64,000 nt of DNA from an uncultured Flavobacteriaceae bacterium (GCA_947495135.1 CANLXN010000004.1:342952-406951); one strand, 5' to 3'; positions 1 to 9,800 are shown, counted from the first letter of the stretch. Notes: a model not told the origin generated them from the letters alone. Numbers and translations are program-made.

Positions 1-569
1 AAGTAGTCATGCTTGGGAATCTGCACCCCTTAGTTCAATTAAGTGTGATTGACCAAATGACCAATCCTAAATTGGTGGTTCTAGATACCATGAATTTCTG
101 GATGGATTGTGCTTTGGAAGATCTAATGAAAGTAATTGCTAAGGTGGATGTAATCACTATTAATGATGAAGAAGCAAGACAACTTTCTGGAGAATATTCG
201 TTAGTGAATGCGGCTAAGAAAATTAGAGCCATGGGGCCTAGTTATGTAGTAATTAAAAAGGGAGAACATGGAGCATTACTTTTCCATGACGAGGGGATGT
301 TTTTTGCCCCTGCACTTCCTTTGGCAGAAGTATTTGACCCCACTGGAGCAGGAGACACCTTTGCAGGTGGATTTACTGGGTTTCTAGCAAAAACAGGAAA
401 TTATAGTTTTGAAAATATGAAGACGGCAATTATCTATGGATCTGCGCTAGCTTCCTTTTGTGTCGAAAAATTTGGCACAGAACGCATGAGGGACTTATCA
501 AAAAAGGAAGTCTATCATCGCCTTCAACAATTTAAGAATTTGACACAATTCGATATAGAATTAACATAA
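1..569 (+). CDS. PfkB-family carbohydrate/nucleoside kinase, C-terminal part (5' end outside window)
   Basis: This is the C-terminal part of a ribokinase/PfkB-type kinase, which phosphorylates a sugar or nucleoside with ATP in the cytoplasm. The signature DPTGAGDTFAGGF lies 110-122 residues after the first visible Met (position 9); its last GAGD Asp is the expected catalytic base. The frame is open upstream of that Met (GTA GTC precede it), and family members are about 300 residues against about 189 seen here, so Met-9 is internal and the gene starts before the window. A good intrinsic terminator follows, separating it from the purF-like gene. The substrate cannot be told from this part; adenosine kinase-like or sugar kinase are both possible. 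The family call is secure, the substrate is open. Confidence 0.9.
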   Translation, partial: VVMLGNLHPLVQLSVIDQMTNPKLVVLDTMNFWMDCALEDLMKVIAKVDVITINDEEARQLSGEYSLVNAAKKIRAMGPSYVVIKKGEHGALLFHDEGMFFAPALPLAEVFDPTGAGDTFAGGFTGFLAKTGNYSFENMKTAIIYGSALASFCVEKFGTERMRDLSKKEVYHRLQQFKNLTQFDIELT

Positions 570-574
570 CATCG

Positions 575-599
575 CGCTCTGATTTTTCAGGGCGTTTTT
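575..599 (+). terminator. Intrinsic terminator after the PfkB gene
   Basis: CGCTCTGA pairs with TCAGGGCG (one G-T wobble) across a TTTT loop, followed directly by a T run. It begins 5 nt after the PfkB stop codon and ends about 25 nt before the next ATG. Confidence 0.8.
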
Positions 600-624
600 A
601 ATTTAAATTACTTTGTAACCTGCT

Positions 625-2523
625 ATGAGTGACGCTTTAAAACATGAATGTGGAATTGCTTTGGTGCGATTACTAAAACCATTAGAATACTACAAAGAAA
701 AATACGGTACTGCCTTTTACGGGGTTAATAAAATGTATCTTATGATGGAGAAGCAGCACAACCGTGGTCAAGACGGAGCTGGTTTTGCAAGCATCAAACT
801 GGATGTAGACCCTGGAGAACGTTACATAAGTAGGATTCGATCTAATGCTGGGCAGCCAATTCAGGATATTTTTGCTCAAATAAACGAACGAATTAATTCT
901 GAGTTTGAAGCTCACCCAGAAATCAAGAACGACGTTGCGGCCCAAAAAAAACGAATCCCTTATGTAGGCGAATTGTTATTAGGCCATGTTAGATATGGTA
1001 CTTTTGGAGGCAATAGTATTGAAACCGTACATCCGTTTCTGCGCCAAAACAATTGGATGCACCGTAATTTAATTATAGCTGGTAATTTCAATATGACCAA
1101 TACTAATGAGCTTTTCAATAATTTGATCAAGCTCGGAATGCACCCTAAAGAAAAAGCCGATACCATAACAGTAATGGAAAAAATTGGCCACTTTTTAGAC
1201 GACGCGGTGAGAAAGCAATATAAAAGAGCGAAAGCAGCTGGCTTAAATAAAAGAGAGGCATCCCCTTTTATTGCAGAAAACCTCAAAATCGATAAAATTT
1301 TAAGAAAGAGTGCTAAAGATTGGGATGGTGGTTATGCCATGGCTGGATTATTAGGACATGGAGATTCGTTTGTATTGAGAGATCCTGCTGGAATTCGTCC
1401 TTGTTATTTTTATCAAGATGATGAAGTAGTAGTGGTGGCAAGTGAACGCCCAGTGATTCAGACTGTTTTCAATGTAAAATTTGACTCCGTTAAAGAATTA
1501 GATCCGGGACATGCACTTATCGTAAAAAAGAACGGAACCACTCAAATTTCTCAAATTCTCGAACCATTGGAACGCAAATCGTGTTCTTTTGAACGTATCT
1601 ATTTTTCTCGTGGAAGTGATGCTGAAATTTATCAGGAACGAAAGGAGCTCGGTAAATTAGTAATGCCGAAAGTATTAGAAAATATAGATCACGATACTGA
1701 AAATACCGTCTTCTCATTCATTCCAAACACAGCCGAAACTTCTTTCTACGGTATGTTGGAAGCCGCACAGGACGAATTGAACAAACAAAAAAATGAAGCA
1801 ATCTTAAAAGAAAAGGATTCTTTAACCCCGGAACGACTTCAACAAATTCAGGCCCATAAGGTGCGAACTGAAAAACTAGCCATCAAGGATGTGAAACTAA
1901 GAACGTTTATAACTGAGGATAGCAGTAGAGATGATCTTGTGGCCCACGTTTATGACGTTACTTATGGAGTAGTAAGACCTTCGGACAACCTAGTTATTAT
2001 AGACGACAGCATAGTGCGCGGGACGACTCTTCGGAAAAGCATACTTAAAATGCTAGACCGCCTTAACCCAAAACAAATTGTAGTAGTTTCCTCTGCACCC
2101 CAAATTAGATATCCAGATTGTTACGGAATTGATATGGCCCGCCTAGAAGACCTAGTTGCTTTTAACGCTGCTAAAGAGCTTCACAAAGACCGAGGAACAG
2201 AACATATTATAGAAGACATTTACCACAAATGTAAAAAGCAACTTAGTCTAAAGGACTCTGAAGTAGTGAACTACGTAAAAGAATTATACGATCCATTCAC
2301 CGACGAGGAGATATCTGATAAAATTGCTGAAATTATTAGCGATCAAGGTATCAATGCAACAGTAAAAGTCATCTTCCAATCTGTTGATGATTTACATAAA
2401 GCCTGTCCGAAGAACTTAGGAGACTGGTATTTCACTGGAAACTACCCAACAGATGGTGGAAATAGGGTGGTAAATCGAGCATATGTTCATTTTTTCGAAG
2501 GAAATCCAGCCCGTGCATACTAA
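625..2523 (+). CDS. purF: Amidophosphoribosyltransferase, long Bacteroidota type
   Basis: Class II glutamine amidotransferase fused to a type I phosphoribosyltransferase. The family makes 5-phosphoribosylamine from PRPP and glutamine, the first step of purine synthesis. Cys-9 (HECGIALV) would become the N-terminal nucleophile after removal of an 8-residue propeptide. RGQDGAGF and DPAGIRPCYF are typical of the glutaminase half. The PRPP loop VIIDDSIVRGTT is at residues 457-468. At 632 residues it is well over 100 residues longer than ordinary PurF (about 470-510); the extra sequence is spread between the motifs. Bacteroidota may carry this long form beside a normal PurF, so it could be a paralogue with a shifted role. 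The symbol is given by family. Confidence 0.85.
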   Translation: MSDALKHECGIALVRLLKPLEYYKEKYGTAFYGVNKMYLMMEKQHNRGQDGAGFASIKLDVDPGERYISRIRSNAGQPIQDIFAQINERINSEFEAHPEIKNDVAAQKKRIPYVGELLLGHVRYGTFGGNSIETVHPFLRQNNWMHRNLIIAGNFNMTNTNELFNNLIKLGMHPKEKADTITVMEKIGHFLDDAVRKQYKRAKAAGLNKREASPFIAENLKIDKILRKSAKDWDGGYAMAGLLGHGDSFVLRDPAGIRPCYFYQDDEVVVVASERPVIQTVFNVKFDSVKELDPGHALIVKKNGTTQISQILEPLERKSCSFERIYFSRGSDAEIYQERKELGKLVMPKVLENIDHDTENTVFSFIPNTAETSFYGMLEAAQDELNKQKNEAILKEKDSLTPERLQQIQAHKVRTEKLAIKDVKLRTFITEDSSRDDLVAHVYDVTYGVVRPSDNLVIIDDSIVRGTTLRKSILKMLDRLNPKQIVVVSSAPQIRYPDCYGIDMARLEDLVAFNAAKELHKDRGTEHIIEDIYHKCKKQLSLKDSEVVNYVKELYDPFTDEEISDKIAEIISDQGINATVKVIFQSVDDLHKACPKNLGDWYFTGNYPTDGGNRVVNRAYVHFFEGNPARAY

Positions 2524-2635
2524 AATTTCCTGTTAAAATATTCTTAATTTACATAAAAACGTGCGTTTTATCGAAAATCCAAGTACTTAATCCAAAAGTA
2601 GGAAAAATCTGCTACTGGTATTACTATAAGTCCTA

Positions 2636-2980
2636 TATTTGAATCATACCATAGCATAAGTAGGTTAAGTTCATGGTAAGATTTGGGGCAAAAAAGGTAA
2701 ACACTTGTTTACCTTTTTTATTTGGCATAAACTCAAGTTTACCTTTTTTGACACAAAGAAGGGGTGGCGAGCAAGACTAAATCTCTCAACTAGCAACCAC
2801 TCAATTAGCGAGCCGTTTCCCATTCTCATCACACTTGTTTACCTTTTTTATTTGGCATAAACTCAAGTTTACCTTTTTTGACACAAAGAAGGGGTGGCGA
2901 GCAAGACTAAATCTCTCAACTAGCAACCACTCAATTAGCGAGCCGTTTCCCATTCTCATCACACTTGTTTACCTTTTTTA
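2636..2980. repeat. Structured non-coding repeat element, copy A (with internal tandem duplication)
   Basis: From about 2636 this copies the element at 3336-3530. It shares ATACCATAGCATAAGTAGG at 2646-2664, continues through GTTAAGTTCATGGTA, then GATTTGGGGC, an A tract, and a hairpin in which AAAAAAGGTAAAC (2690-2702) pairs with GTTTACCTTTTTT (2707-2719) over an ACTT loop. Downstream it shares GGGGTGGCGAGCAA and GCGAGCCGTTTCC. The hairpin ends in a T run, so it could stop transcription coming from purF. The distal part is present twice (see 2701-2980). No ORF crosses it. I do not recognise the family. Confidence 0.75.
2701..2980. repeat. Perfect 130-bp direct tandem repeat, 2.15 copies
   Basis: The 130-bp unit at 2701-2830 is repeated without a single change at 2831-2960, and its first 20 bp occur again at 2961-2980. 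Each full unit holds two GTTTACCTTTTTT blocks and one GGGGTGGCGAGC...GCGAGCCGTTTCC block. Perfect identity in non-coding DNA points to a recent duplication. Confidence 0.95.
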
Positions 2981-3008
2981 AACTAAACCCAATACTTTTT
3001 TTATCTGT

Positions 3009-3032
3009 ACATAGGGGTTCTGCAACCTATGT
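3009..3032. other. Inverted repeat just upstream of the 77-residue ORF
   Basis: ACATAGG (3009-3015) and CCTATGT (3026-3032) are perfect complements; inside them TT and AA can also pair. It ends 3 nt before the ATG at 3036, so it could be a translation-blocking hairpin or an operator. No function is shown. Confidence 0.45.
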
Positions 3033-3035
3033 TCC

Positions 3036-3269
3036 ATGAACAGCAATTTGAATGAGAAAATAAATAGTTCAACCAACCTTCAATACTGTTTCATTTCTGA
3101 CATTGCAGAACGCACCTTACAGATCAATTTTCTTGCAATAGACATAGACTCGTTTATTGAAAAAGTGACTGCTCGATATAAAGTGTGGGTATGGATTCAG
3201 TTTACAATCGAAATTTACCTAGCTGACGGCAATCTAGAGCGTCCTATTTATAGTTTTTACCTCCCATAA
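3036..3269 (+). CDS. Unrecognised 77-residue protein between the two repeat elements
   Basis: A short ORF, ATG to TAA, ending in IYSFYLP. I see no signal peptide, membrane helix or known motif; the middle is rich in Ile, Phe, Trp and Thr (KVWVWIQFTIEIYLAD), as in beta-strand-rich small domains. There is no convincing TAnnTTTG promoter and no purine-rich ribosome site, only an inverted repeat ending 3 nt before the ATG. It is the only open frame of any length between the two direct copies of the structured repeat, so it may be cargo of that element or a chance ORF. I assign no function. Confidence 0.4.
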   Translation: MNSNLNEKINSSTNLQYCFISDIAERTLQINFLAIDIDSFIEKVTARYKVWVWIQFTIEIYLADGNLERPIYSFYLP

Positions 3270-3335
3270 GTGCTTTTTAACGAATATAAAAGCGATTGGT
3301 CTAAAATATTATTTTCCGAACAATATAATCCCATA

Positions 3336-3530
3336 TATTTGAACCATACCATAGCATAAGTAGGTTAAGTTCATGGTAGATTTGGGGCAAAAAAAGGTAA
3401 ACTAGCGTTTACCTTTTTTTATTTTACATCAGTTTCTTCATCACTTTTTTTTGCCCCAAATACGGGGTGGCGAGCAAAGCATTTTTCAACTATCAATGAA
3501 CAATTAGTATCGCGAGCCGTTTCCAATCAC
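3336..3530. repeat. Structured non-coding repeat element, copy B
   Basis: This is the second copy of the element at 2636, in the same orientation and about 700 bp away. It has two perfect, competing stems. The inner one pairs AAAAAAAGGTAAAC (3389-3402) with GTTTACCTTTTTTT (3407-3420) over a TAGC loop. The outer one pairs TTTGGGGCAAAAAAA (3381-3395) with TTTTTTTGCCCCAAA (3446-3460). Both need the same A7 tract, so they cannot form fully together. GGGGTGGCGAGCAA and GCGAGCCGTTTCC follow, as in copy A. In copy A the outer stem is degraded. The element is unidentified. Confidence 0.75.
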
Positions 3531-3760
3531 TATCTAACTAGCGTTTCTTTAACATCGCTGCGTAAATTATATCAACCTTCACCGGAGCAAACAAAAAAAC
3601 GCCCTCATAATATCCATCACAGTATATTCTGTGTTTTTAATAACTTAGCGTACGTCTCTTTTTCGCATAACACCTAGGCAAAAAGATAATAATTAGAAAG
3701 CACTGCGTTATCTAATATAGAGAATGTCTCTCTCCAACGCTTCTTTAAAAAAATAGTATC
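3531..3760. other. Intergenic leader before the AraC gene; no gene seen
   Basis: No ORF or RNA gene is recognised. It contains a small hairpin, CACAG (3618-3622) with CTGTG (3629-3633), followed by five Ts, which could be a weak terminator. No consensus TAnnTTTG box lies close to the AraC start. Confidence 0.4.
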
Positions 3761-4555
3761 ATGCAGATATTAAATTCTGGAGAGTATACCGGAAAAATTG
3801 TTCAGAAGGTGCGCGTCGACGATAGCGTTATTACCAACACCCTATACTCTAAAAAGCTAAGCTGCCCAGAATGGCATTACCATGAAAACCTCCACATCTG
3901 TTTTGTGTTTCAGGGTGGTAAAGCAGAAACTCGACATACCACAAAATACGCAGATCGAAATGGAAGTATTTTCTTCTATCACTCCCAAGAAAGGCACCGC
4001 TGGATCTCTCCTCAACCCGTATCAAAAAGCGCAAACATTGAAATCGGACAAAAGTTCCTCGAACAATACAACATTTCAGAAACAGCTATTAAGGAGGCAG
4101 TTCAAAATAGAGTTGATGCAAAAACCTTATTTCTTAAAATTCAAAAGGAAATGGTCATTAATGATGAAAACACAAACCCTGCTGTTCAGTCACTCTTACT
4201 AGAACTCATTTCTCAACCAGAAAATATCCGCTCCCAAAACCTGCCGTATTGGGTAATTAAATTAAGAGAATTGCTCCATGATAACTGGAATGAAGAAATA
4301 ACCCTCCCAGAAATAGCTCAAATAGTACAAGTACATCCAGTTACCATATCTAAGTATTTCAGAAAATACTTTTCATGCACTCTTGGCGAATACCGGAGAA
4401 AGCTCAAAGTCGAAAAAAGTATCGACCTTATTAAAAGTTTTGATAAGTCACTTTCAGAAATTGCTTTCGATTGTAGCTTCTCAGACCAAAGTCATTTTAT
4501 AAGAAATTTTAAAGAAAGCACCGGATTTCTTCCAAAAGACTTTAGAAAGTTTTAA
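3761..4555 (+). CDS. AraC-family transcriptional regulator with cupin-like sensor
   Basis: A 264-residue DNA-binding protein. Residues about 30-90 look like the cupin-type ligand-binding arm (WHYHENLHICFVFQGG, then a His-containing strand YHSQERHRW). Residues about 165-264 are a complete AraC double helix-turn-helix: the first HTH around ITLPEIAQIVQVHPVTISKYF and the second around SLSEIAFDCSFSDQSHFIRNF, ending FKESTGFLPKDFRKF as usual. The S41 peptidase gene follows after 71 nt in the same direction, so that gene is a possible target or co-transcribed partner. The ligand is not predictable. Confidence 0.88.
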   Translation: MQILNSGEYTGKIVQKVRVDDSVITNTLYSKKLSCPEWHYHENLHICFVFQGGKAETRHTTKYADRNGSIFFYHSQERHRWISPQPVSKSANIEIGQKFLEQYNISETAIKEAVQNRVDAKTLFLKIQKEMVINDENTNPAVQSLLLELISQPENIRSQNLPYWVIKLRELLHDNWNEEITLPEIAQIVQVHPVTISKYFRKYFSCTLGEYRRKLKVEKSIDLIKSFDKSLSEIAFDCSFSDQSHFIRNFKESTGFLPKDFRKF

Positions 4556-4626
4556 CCGCACGCTAACCTCATTCTATTTTAAAATTTCACTTCCATTTAT
4601 TTTTGTAGTTCATCAAAATAAAAGAA

Positions 4627-6024
4627 ATGAAAAACTATTGTTTGCACAATTTAACCGCTATCCTAATAATCTTTTTGTTTTGCTCCTCTTCAATTATTGC
4701 TCAAAGTGGTCGTGACACTGTTATAGACAATTCGGCGATGGCCGTTTTAATCGATTCAGTTGCACATTTCACAGAAGCCAAATACGTTTCGGCAGATTTA
4801 GGAGAAAAAGCTGGAAACTATATTCGTCTAAAGCAAGAAAAGGGCGCCTACAATGGCTTGTCTTACAAAAAACTCTCAAAGCGTTTAACCAAAGACCTTC
4901 GGCATATCACAAATGATAAACACATGTCTGCTTTCTATAGCGAATTCAAAGAAAGACCGCAGGAAAGCATTCTTTCTGTGAAACTAGACGAATATGGAGA
5001 AAGTAGTAACTACGGTTTTGTTGAAACCAAGATTTTCAAAAATAATACTGGCTATCTAAAGATTGGTCACTTTACTAAACCTACGTTTTTTGATCAAGCA
5101 AAACAGGCCGCAGATCGCTCTATGGCTATTTTAGAAAATACGAATGCAATAATAATTGATGTGAGAAACAATCCAGGTGGTTTCGAAGAAATAGTCGCCT
5201 ATTTTATGAGTTATTTTTTCGATGGAGCGCCCATTTATCTCCAAGAGTACTACGCTCGATCTATAGACAGAAGAAGAAGCATTAGTACTACCGAAGACCT
5301 CCCAGGAAAAAGACTTCCCAAAATCCCTATTTATATCTTAATCAATAAGCACACCGGGTCCGCTGGAGAATCCCTAGCTTACCTTATGAAGCATTTAAAC
5401 CGCGCTACGATTATTGGTGAAACAACGGTAGGGGCCGGAAATGGATCCAATTACTTTAGAGTATCTAATGAATTTCAGGTGCAAATTGCTACTTGGGAAA
5501 CCATTAATGCCGTCACCAAAACGAGCTGGGAAAAAACGGGCGTTATCCCTCAAATTGCCACTTCAAGTAAAAAAGCGCTCCCCACCGCTATTAAATTGGC
5601 AGAAAAGTCCGGAGAAGTATATCGGTCTAAATTGGTGGAGAGTTATAATGTTTCTTTAAACAAATTAGACCAGGCCATGGAGAAACATACCCCTGGCGCA
5701 TCTGATGCGCTTATTATAAAGAGTATGTCTGAATGCTACGCACAGGGCTTACTAAACGAAACGGAAATAAATGCGATGGGATATCAATATCTTAACCAAA
5801 GAAATAAATCCATATTAGCAGAAACAATTTTTAGAGTAAATACGATTCTATTCCCAAATTCGGCCAATGTTTTTGATAGTTATGCCGAAGCCTTAGCAAT
5901 AAATGAACATCTTGAAATGTCGCTTCGCAATTATGAAAAAGCCGTAGAAATTGCAAAGAAGAACGATGATCCGAATCTCGCTCTTTTCATTGAAAATCTC
6001 GAAAAAATTAAAAACAAAATGTAA
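4627..6024 (+). CDS. S41-family peptidase (IRBP/tail-specific protease type), secreted
   Basis: A 465-residue exported serine peptidase. A signal peptide covers about residues 1-26 (hydrophobic AILIIFLFCSSSIIAQ). A helical N-terminal Peptidase_S41_N-type region is at about 40-110. The catalytic core has IIDVRNNPGG (175-184) and TGSAGESLAYLM, in which Ser-245 is the expected nucleophile. There is no PDZ domain, as in the IRBP branch of the family. The C-terminal part (about 340-465) reads like TPR helices (ANVFDSYAEALAINEH). TATTTTTG at 4598-4605 fits a Bacteroidota -7 box, with a poor -33. A bidirectional terminator follows. The natural substrate is unknown. Confidence 0.85.
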   Translation: MKNYCLHNLTAILIIFLFCSSSIIAQSGRDTVIDNSAMAVLIDSVAHFTEAKYVSADLGEKAGNYIRLKQEKGAYNGLSYKKLSKRLTKDLRHITNDKHMSAFYSEFKERPQESILSVKLDEYGESSNYGFVETKIFKNNTGYLKIGHFTKPTFFDQAKQAADRSMAILENTNAIIIDVRNNPGGFEEIVAYFMSYFFDGAPIYLQEYYARSIDRRRSISTTEDLPGKRLPKIPIYILINKHTGSAGESLAYLMKHLNRATIIGETTVGAGNGSNYFRVSNEFQVQIATWETINAVTKTSWEKTGVIPQIATSSKKALPTAIKLAEKSGEVYRSKLVESYNVSLNKLDQAMEKHTPGASDALIIKSMSECYAQGLLNETEINAMGYQYLNQRNKSILAETIFRVNTILFPNSANVFDSYAEALAINEHLEMSLRNYEKAVEIAKKNDDPNLALFIENLEKIKNKM

Positions 6025-6031
6025 ATAGGAT

Positions 6032-6066
6032 AAAAAAAGCCGCCCATTTTCATGAGCGGCTTTTTT
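6032..6066. terminator. Bidirectional terminator between convergent genes
   Basis: A run of A, then GCCGC-CAT paired with ATG-GCGGC (one internal mismatch), then a run of T. It works on both strands and sits between the S41 peptidase (+) and superoxide dismutase (-) stop codons. Confidence 0.85.
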
Positions 6067-6084
6067 ATTTATGAGCATCGAATT

Positions 6085-6693
6085 CTATTTGTTAGCTCCG
6101 TAACGTGCAGCAACCTCATCCCAATTGATCACATGAAAGAAGTGCTCAACATAATCTGGTCTGCGATTTTGATAATTTAGGTAATATGCGTGTTCCCATA
6201 CGTCTAGTCCAAGAATAGGCGTCCCTTCACAGGCAACTCCTGGCATTAATGGGTTATCCTGATTAGGAGTAGAACAAACTTCTACTTTTCCACCTTTGTG
6301 AACGCACAACCACGCCCATCCAGATCCAAACTGTGTTTTAGCCGCATTTGAAAATGCTGTTTTAAAAGCGTCAAAACTTCCAAAAGCATCGTCAATGGCC
6401 TTGGCTAAATCACCACTTGGTTCACCACCACCATTTGGAGACATTACCTCCCAAAATAAACGATGATTGTAATATCCACCTCCGTTATTGCGAACCGCAT
6501 TGTTGTTCATATCAAGGTTCATTAAGATATTCTCAATGGTTTTTCCTTCATCATCAGTACCTTCTATGGCAGCGTTTAACTTACTCGTATATCCTGCATG
6601 GTGTTTTCCGTGATGGATTTCCATAGTACGAGCATCTATATGAGGCTCCAAGGCATCGTGTGCATATTTTAATGCGGGTAGTTCAAATGACAT
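6085..6693 (-). CDS. sodA: Superoxide dismutase, Mn-type
   Basis: A 202-residue cytoplasmic enzyme that converts superoxide to oxygen and hydrogen peroxide. The metal ligands are visible: His-27, His-77 (YYNHRLFW), Asp-164 and His-168 (DVWEHAYY). Gln-145 in NQDNPLM, and Gly rather than Gln before YYNH, match the manganese branch; the iron branch carries its active-site Gln near the second His. A cambialistic enzyme cannot be excluded. On the minus strand CAAAAATA at 6728-6735 reads as TATTTTTG, a -7 box about 35 nt before the start. Metal preference is inferred from these residues only. Confidence 0.93.
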   Translation of the reverse strand: MSFELPALKYAHDALEPHIDARTMEIHHGKHHAGYTSKLNAAIEGTDDEGKTIENILMNLDMNNNAVRNNGGGYYNHRLFWEVMSPNGGGEPSGDLAKAIDDAFGSFDAFKTAFSNAAKTQFGSGWAWLCVHKGGKVEVCSTPNQDNPLMPGVACEGTPILGLDVWEHAYYLNYQNRRPDYVEHFFHVINWDEVAARYGANK

Positions 6694-6837
6694 AGTTTAA
6701 GTGTTTTGGTTATTATTTAATTTGTATCAAAAATACAGATTATAAACGGGTTCTAATGTTATAGAATTTATAAGATTTTTATAGTAGGATAGATAATCTT
6801 AATAGTATATTTAGATCCTATACACAACCTTTTTCTT

Positions 6838-9800
6838 TTGAGCGATTCACCTTCTTTCGTTATTTACAATGCCTCTGCAGGAAGCGGAAAAACATTTTCA
6901 CTGGTTAAGAGCTACCTTAAAAAGATTCTCAGTCATCCCCACAAGGGTTATTTCAAACATTTTCTAGCTATTACTTTTACCAACAAGGCAGTGGCGGAAA
7001 TGAAGGAACGAATTATAGCATCTTTGATGGGTTTTTCTTCAGAAAAGCTGCCCAATGAGTTGGAGGGCATGTTTAAAATGATTGCGGAAGAAACCAATCT
7101 CTCGGCAGAAGAAATAAGAACTAGATCAAAAGCTATTTTAAAGTATCTTCTGCACCACTACGCTCAATTTAGTGTTGAAACAATCGATCAGTTTAATCAT
7201 AGACTCATCAGGACTTTTGCTAAAGATCTCAATCTAGCGACCAACTTTGAAGTTAGAATAGATACTAAAGAGCTTATTTCGCAAGCAGTAGATCAACTCA
7301 TTAATCGAGCGGGAGAAGATGAAGCAATCACAAAAATACTGGTGGAGTTTGCGCTTCAGAAAACCGATGAAGATAAATCTTGGGACATTGCACTAGATCT
7401 TAAAAACACGGCCAAGCTATTAGTTAACGAAAACGAAGCGCGGCACTTAAATCGGCTTAAAGAAAAAACGTTGGACGAATTTCTTTCTCTTCGGAAAGAA
7501 TTGCGAAAGAGAAAAGTAGCGGTATCTGAGGAAATATCAGAAACCGCCGAGCAAGTCTTAAGCAGGTTTACTTCGGAAGGAATCCCGTTAGACGTATTCC
7601 CGAGAGAAACACTGCCTAATCATTTTAAGAAATTAGTAGAAGGCAATTATGATGTCTATAAAAATAAACTTCAGGAAAATATAGAGCTCGGAGGCAAAAA
7701 ATTATACAAGGCAACCACACCTTCCGAGGTTGCTTCTAATATAGATCTTCTTCAATCGTTTATTCTAGATTCTTATCTCCTGTGTAAGTCGAAAGTCTAT
7801 GAGCTAGAATTAATCAAAAACATTCTCAAAAACTTAGTCCCACTTGCAACCATAAATTTGGTGCAGCAAGAGCTTCAGATTATCAAGGAAGAGGAAAACA
7901 TACTTCCCATTAGCGAATTTAATGCACTCATCAATGCAGAAATAAAAGATCAACCCACTCCTTTTATATACGAACGGCTTGGAGATCGCTATCGTCATTT
8001 CTTCATCGATGAATTCCAAGACACCTCCGCTTTACAATGGAACAATCTAGTCCCCCTTATAGATAATGCCCTTTCTATTGGGTATGAGGATGGCCCCGCA
8101 GGTAGTTTACTTGTTGTCGGAGACGCAAAACAGTCTATTTATAGATGGAGAGGTGGTCTGCCCGAGCAATTTATTAGTCTATATAATAAGGAGCATCCTT
8201 TTTTCATTGCAGATGAACATATTACAGAGGTAAACCTAGAGACCAATTATAGAAGCTCCGAGCAAATCATCGATTTCAATAATACGTTTTTCAGTTACGT
8301 CTCTGGTCATTTTGGGGATCAAACACATAAGGAGCTATACCAACTAGGAAATCGCCAAAAACACAACTCAAAAAAAGACGGGTATGTACAAATTGAGTTT
8401 GTTGAATGGGACACCAAAGAGGAAGCTCACTCCATTTATCCTCAAAAAGTATTAGAGACCATTCAAGAAGTGCTCCGTTTAGATTTCGAACTAAAAGATG
8501 TAAGTGTTCTTGTGAGAAGCAAAAAAGACGGAATTGCCATTAGTGAATTTCTAATGGAGCATGAAGTTCCAGTTATTTCAGACGAGACCTTGTTAATAAT
8601 GAATTCTCCTTTGGTGAAATGCCTGGTTCTAGTGATTCATTTAAATGTAAATCCGAATAACGAAGAGGCGAAAATACAGTTCTTAGAATTTCTATTTGAC
8701 CACTTAAGCGTAAAACAACCGCAGCACGAATTCTTTCATTCACTCATAAAAGAACCCATACAATCCATTTCCGATAAATTAGAAGAGCACCAAATTCAAT
8801 TTAGTTTCGAGCATCTTCAGTTTCTTTCCCTTTATGAATCCTGTGAGTACATCATAGAAAAATTGCAGTTGGCACCAAAAGCGGATGTTTTCCTGAGCAG
8901 TTTTATGGAATTAGTCTTCCAGTTCTCCCAGCGTCCAGAAGTAGGTAAAACCGAGTTTCTGGAATACTGGGAAGTTGAAAGGGAAAAACAGAGCATCGCT
9001 GTAAGCAAAAGCACCAATGCAATAAGTATAATGACCATTCATAAATCGAAGGGATTGGAATTTCCAGTGGTTATCTTTCCGTACGCAGATGTAGATATGT
9101 ATAGAGAAATAGAACCCACCACATGGTATCCTTGGAAACAAGGTGGTTTCGATGAATTATTAATTAACTACAAAAATGAAGTGGCCAACTATGGGCCATT
9201 GGGAGAAGGGATTGTTGAGCAAAGAAGAAATACCTTAGAATTAGACAACCTAAACATTCTTTATGTGGCTCTTACTAGGGCAGCACAACACTTATATGTT
9301 TTCGCTCAAAGCAAAACCCTTGGTAAGGAAGTAAAGACCTACAACGATTTATTGAAAGGCTATTTACAGCATATAGGCGTTTGGGTGGACGGTCAGCTTA
9401 CGTATTCCTTCGGAAATTTTCACAAAACACCTTCCGCTTCGAATAAAGAAACTCCAGTGCAGGCGGTTAAGATGTCTTACACCGTGTCTTCTCCTCAAAG
9501 TCACCAAATAAAATTAGTGCCTTCTGCGGGAATGGTTCATGCGGACGAAACGCTACAGTCTATTCGGATTGGGAATTTACTTCACGACACCATGGCTAAA
9601 ATTAAGGTAGCTACTGAGGTGAAAATGGTCTTAGAAGAATTAAAAGAAGAACTTGTAAATGATCCGGACACTTTTGGGGAAATAGAGCTTATGGTCAACA
9701 ACATTGTGAATCACCCGCAATTAAACCCGTTGTTTCAAGTTTCCGAGGAAGTTCATAACGAACGAGACATTATTACTCCTCAACAAATAATTCGTCCAGA

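Noticed and set aside
2701..2980. CRISPR array
   Set aside because: The repeat is a 130-bp tandem duplication without spacers, and no cas gene is present.
2636..3530. Integron attC sites around a gene cassette
   Set aside because: GTTAAGT fits the attC R' pattern, but no matching RYYYAAC R'' box sits at the right place and no integrase is near.
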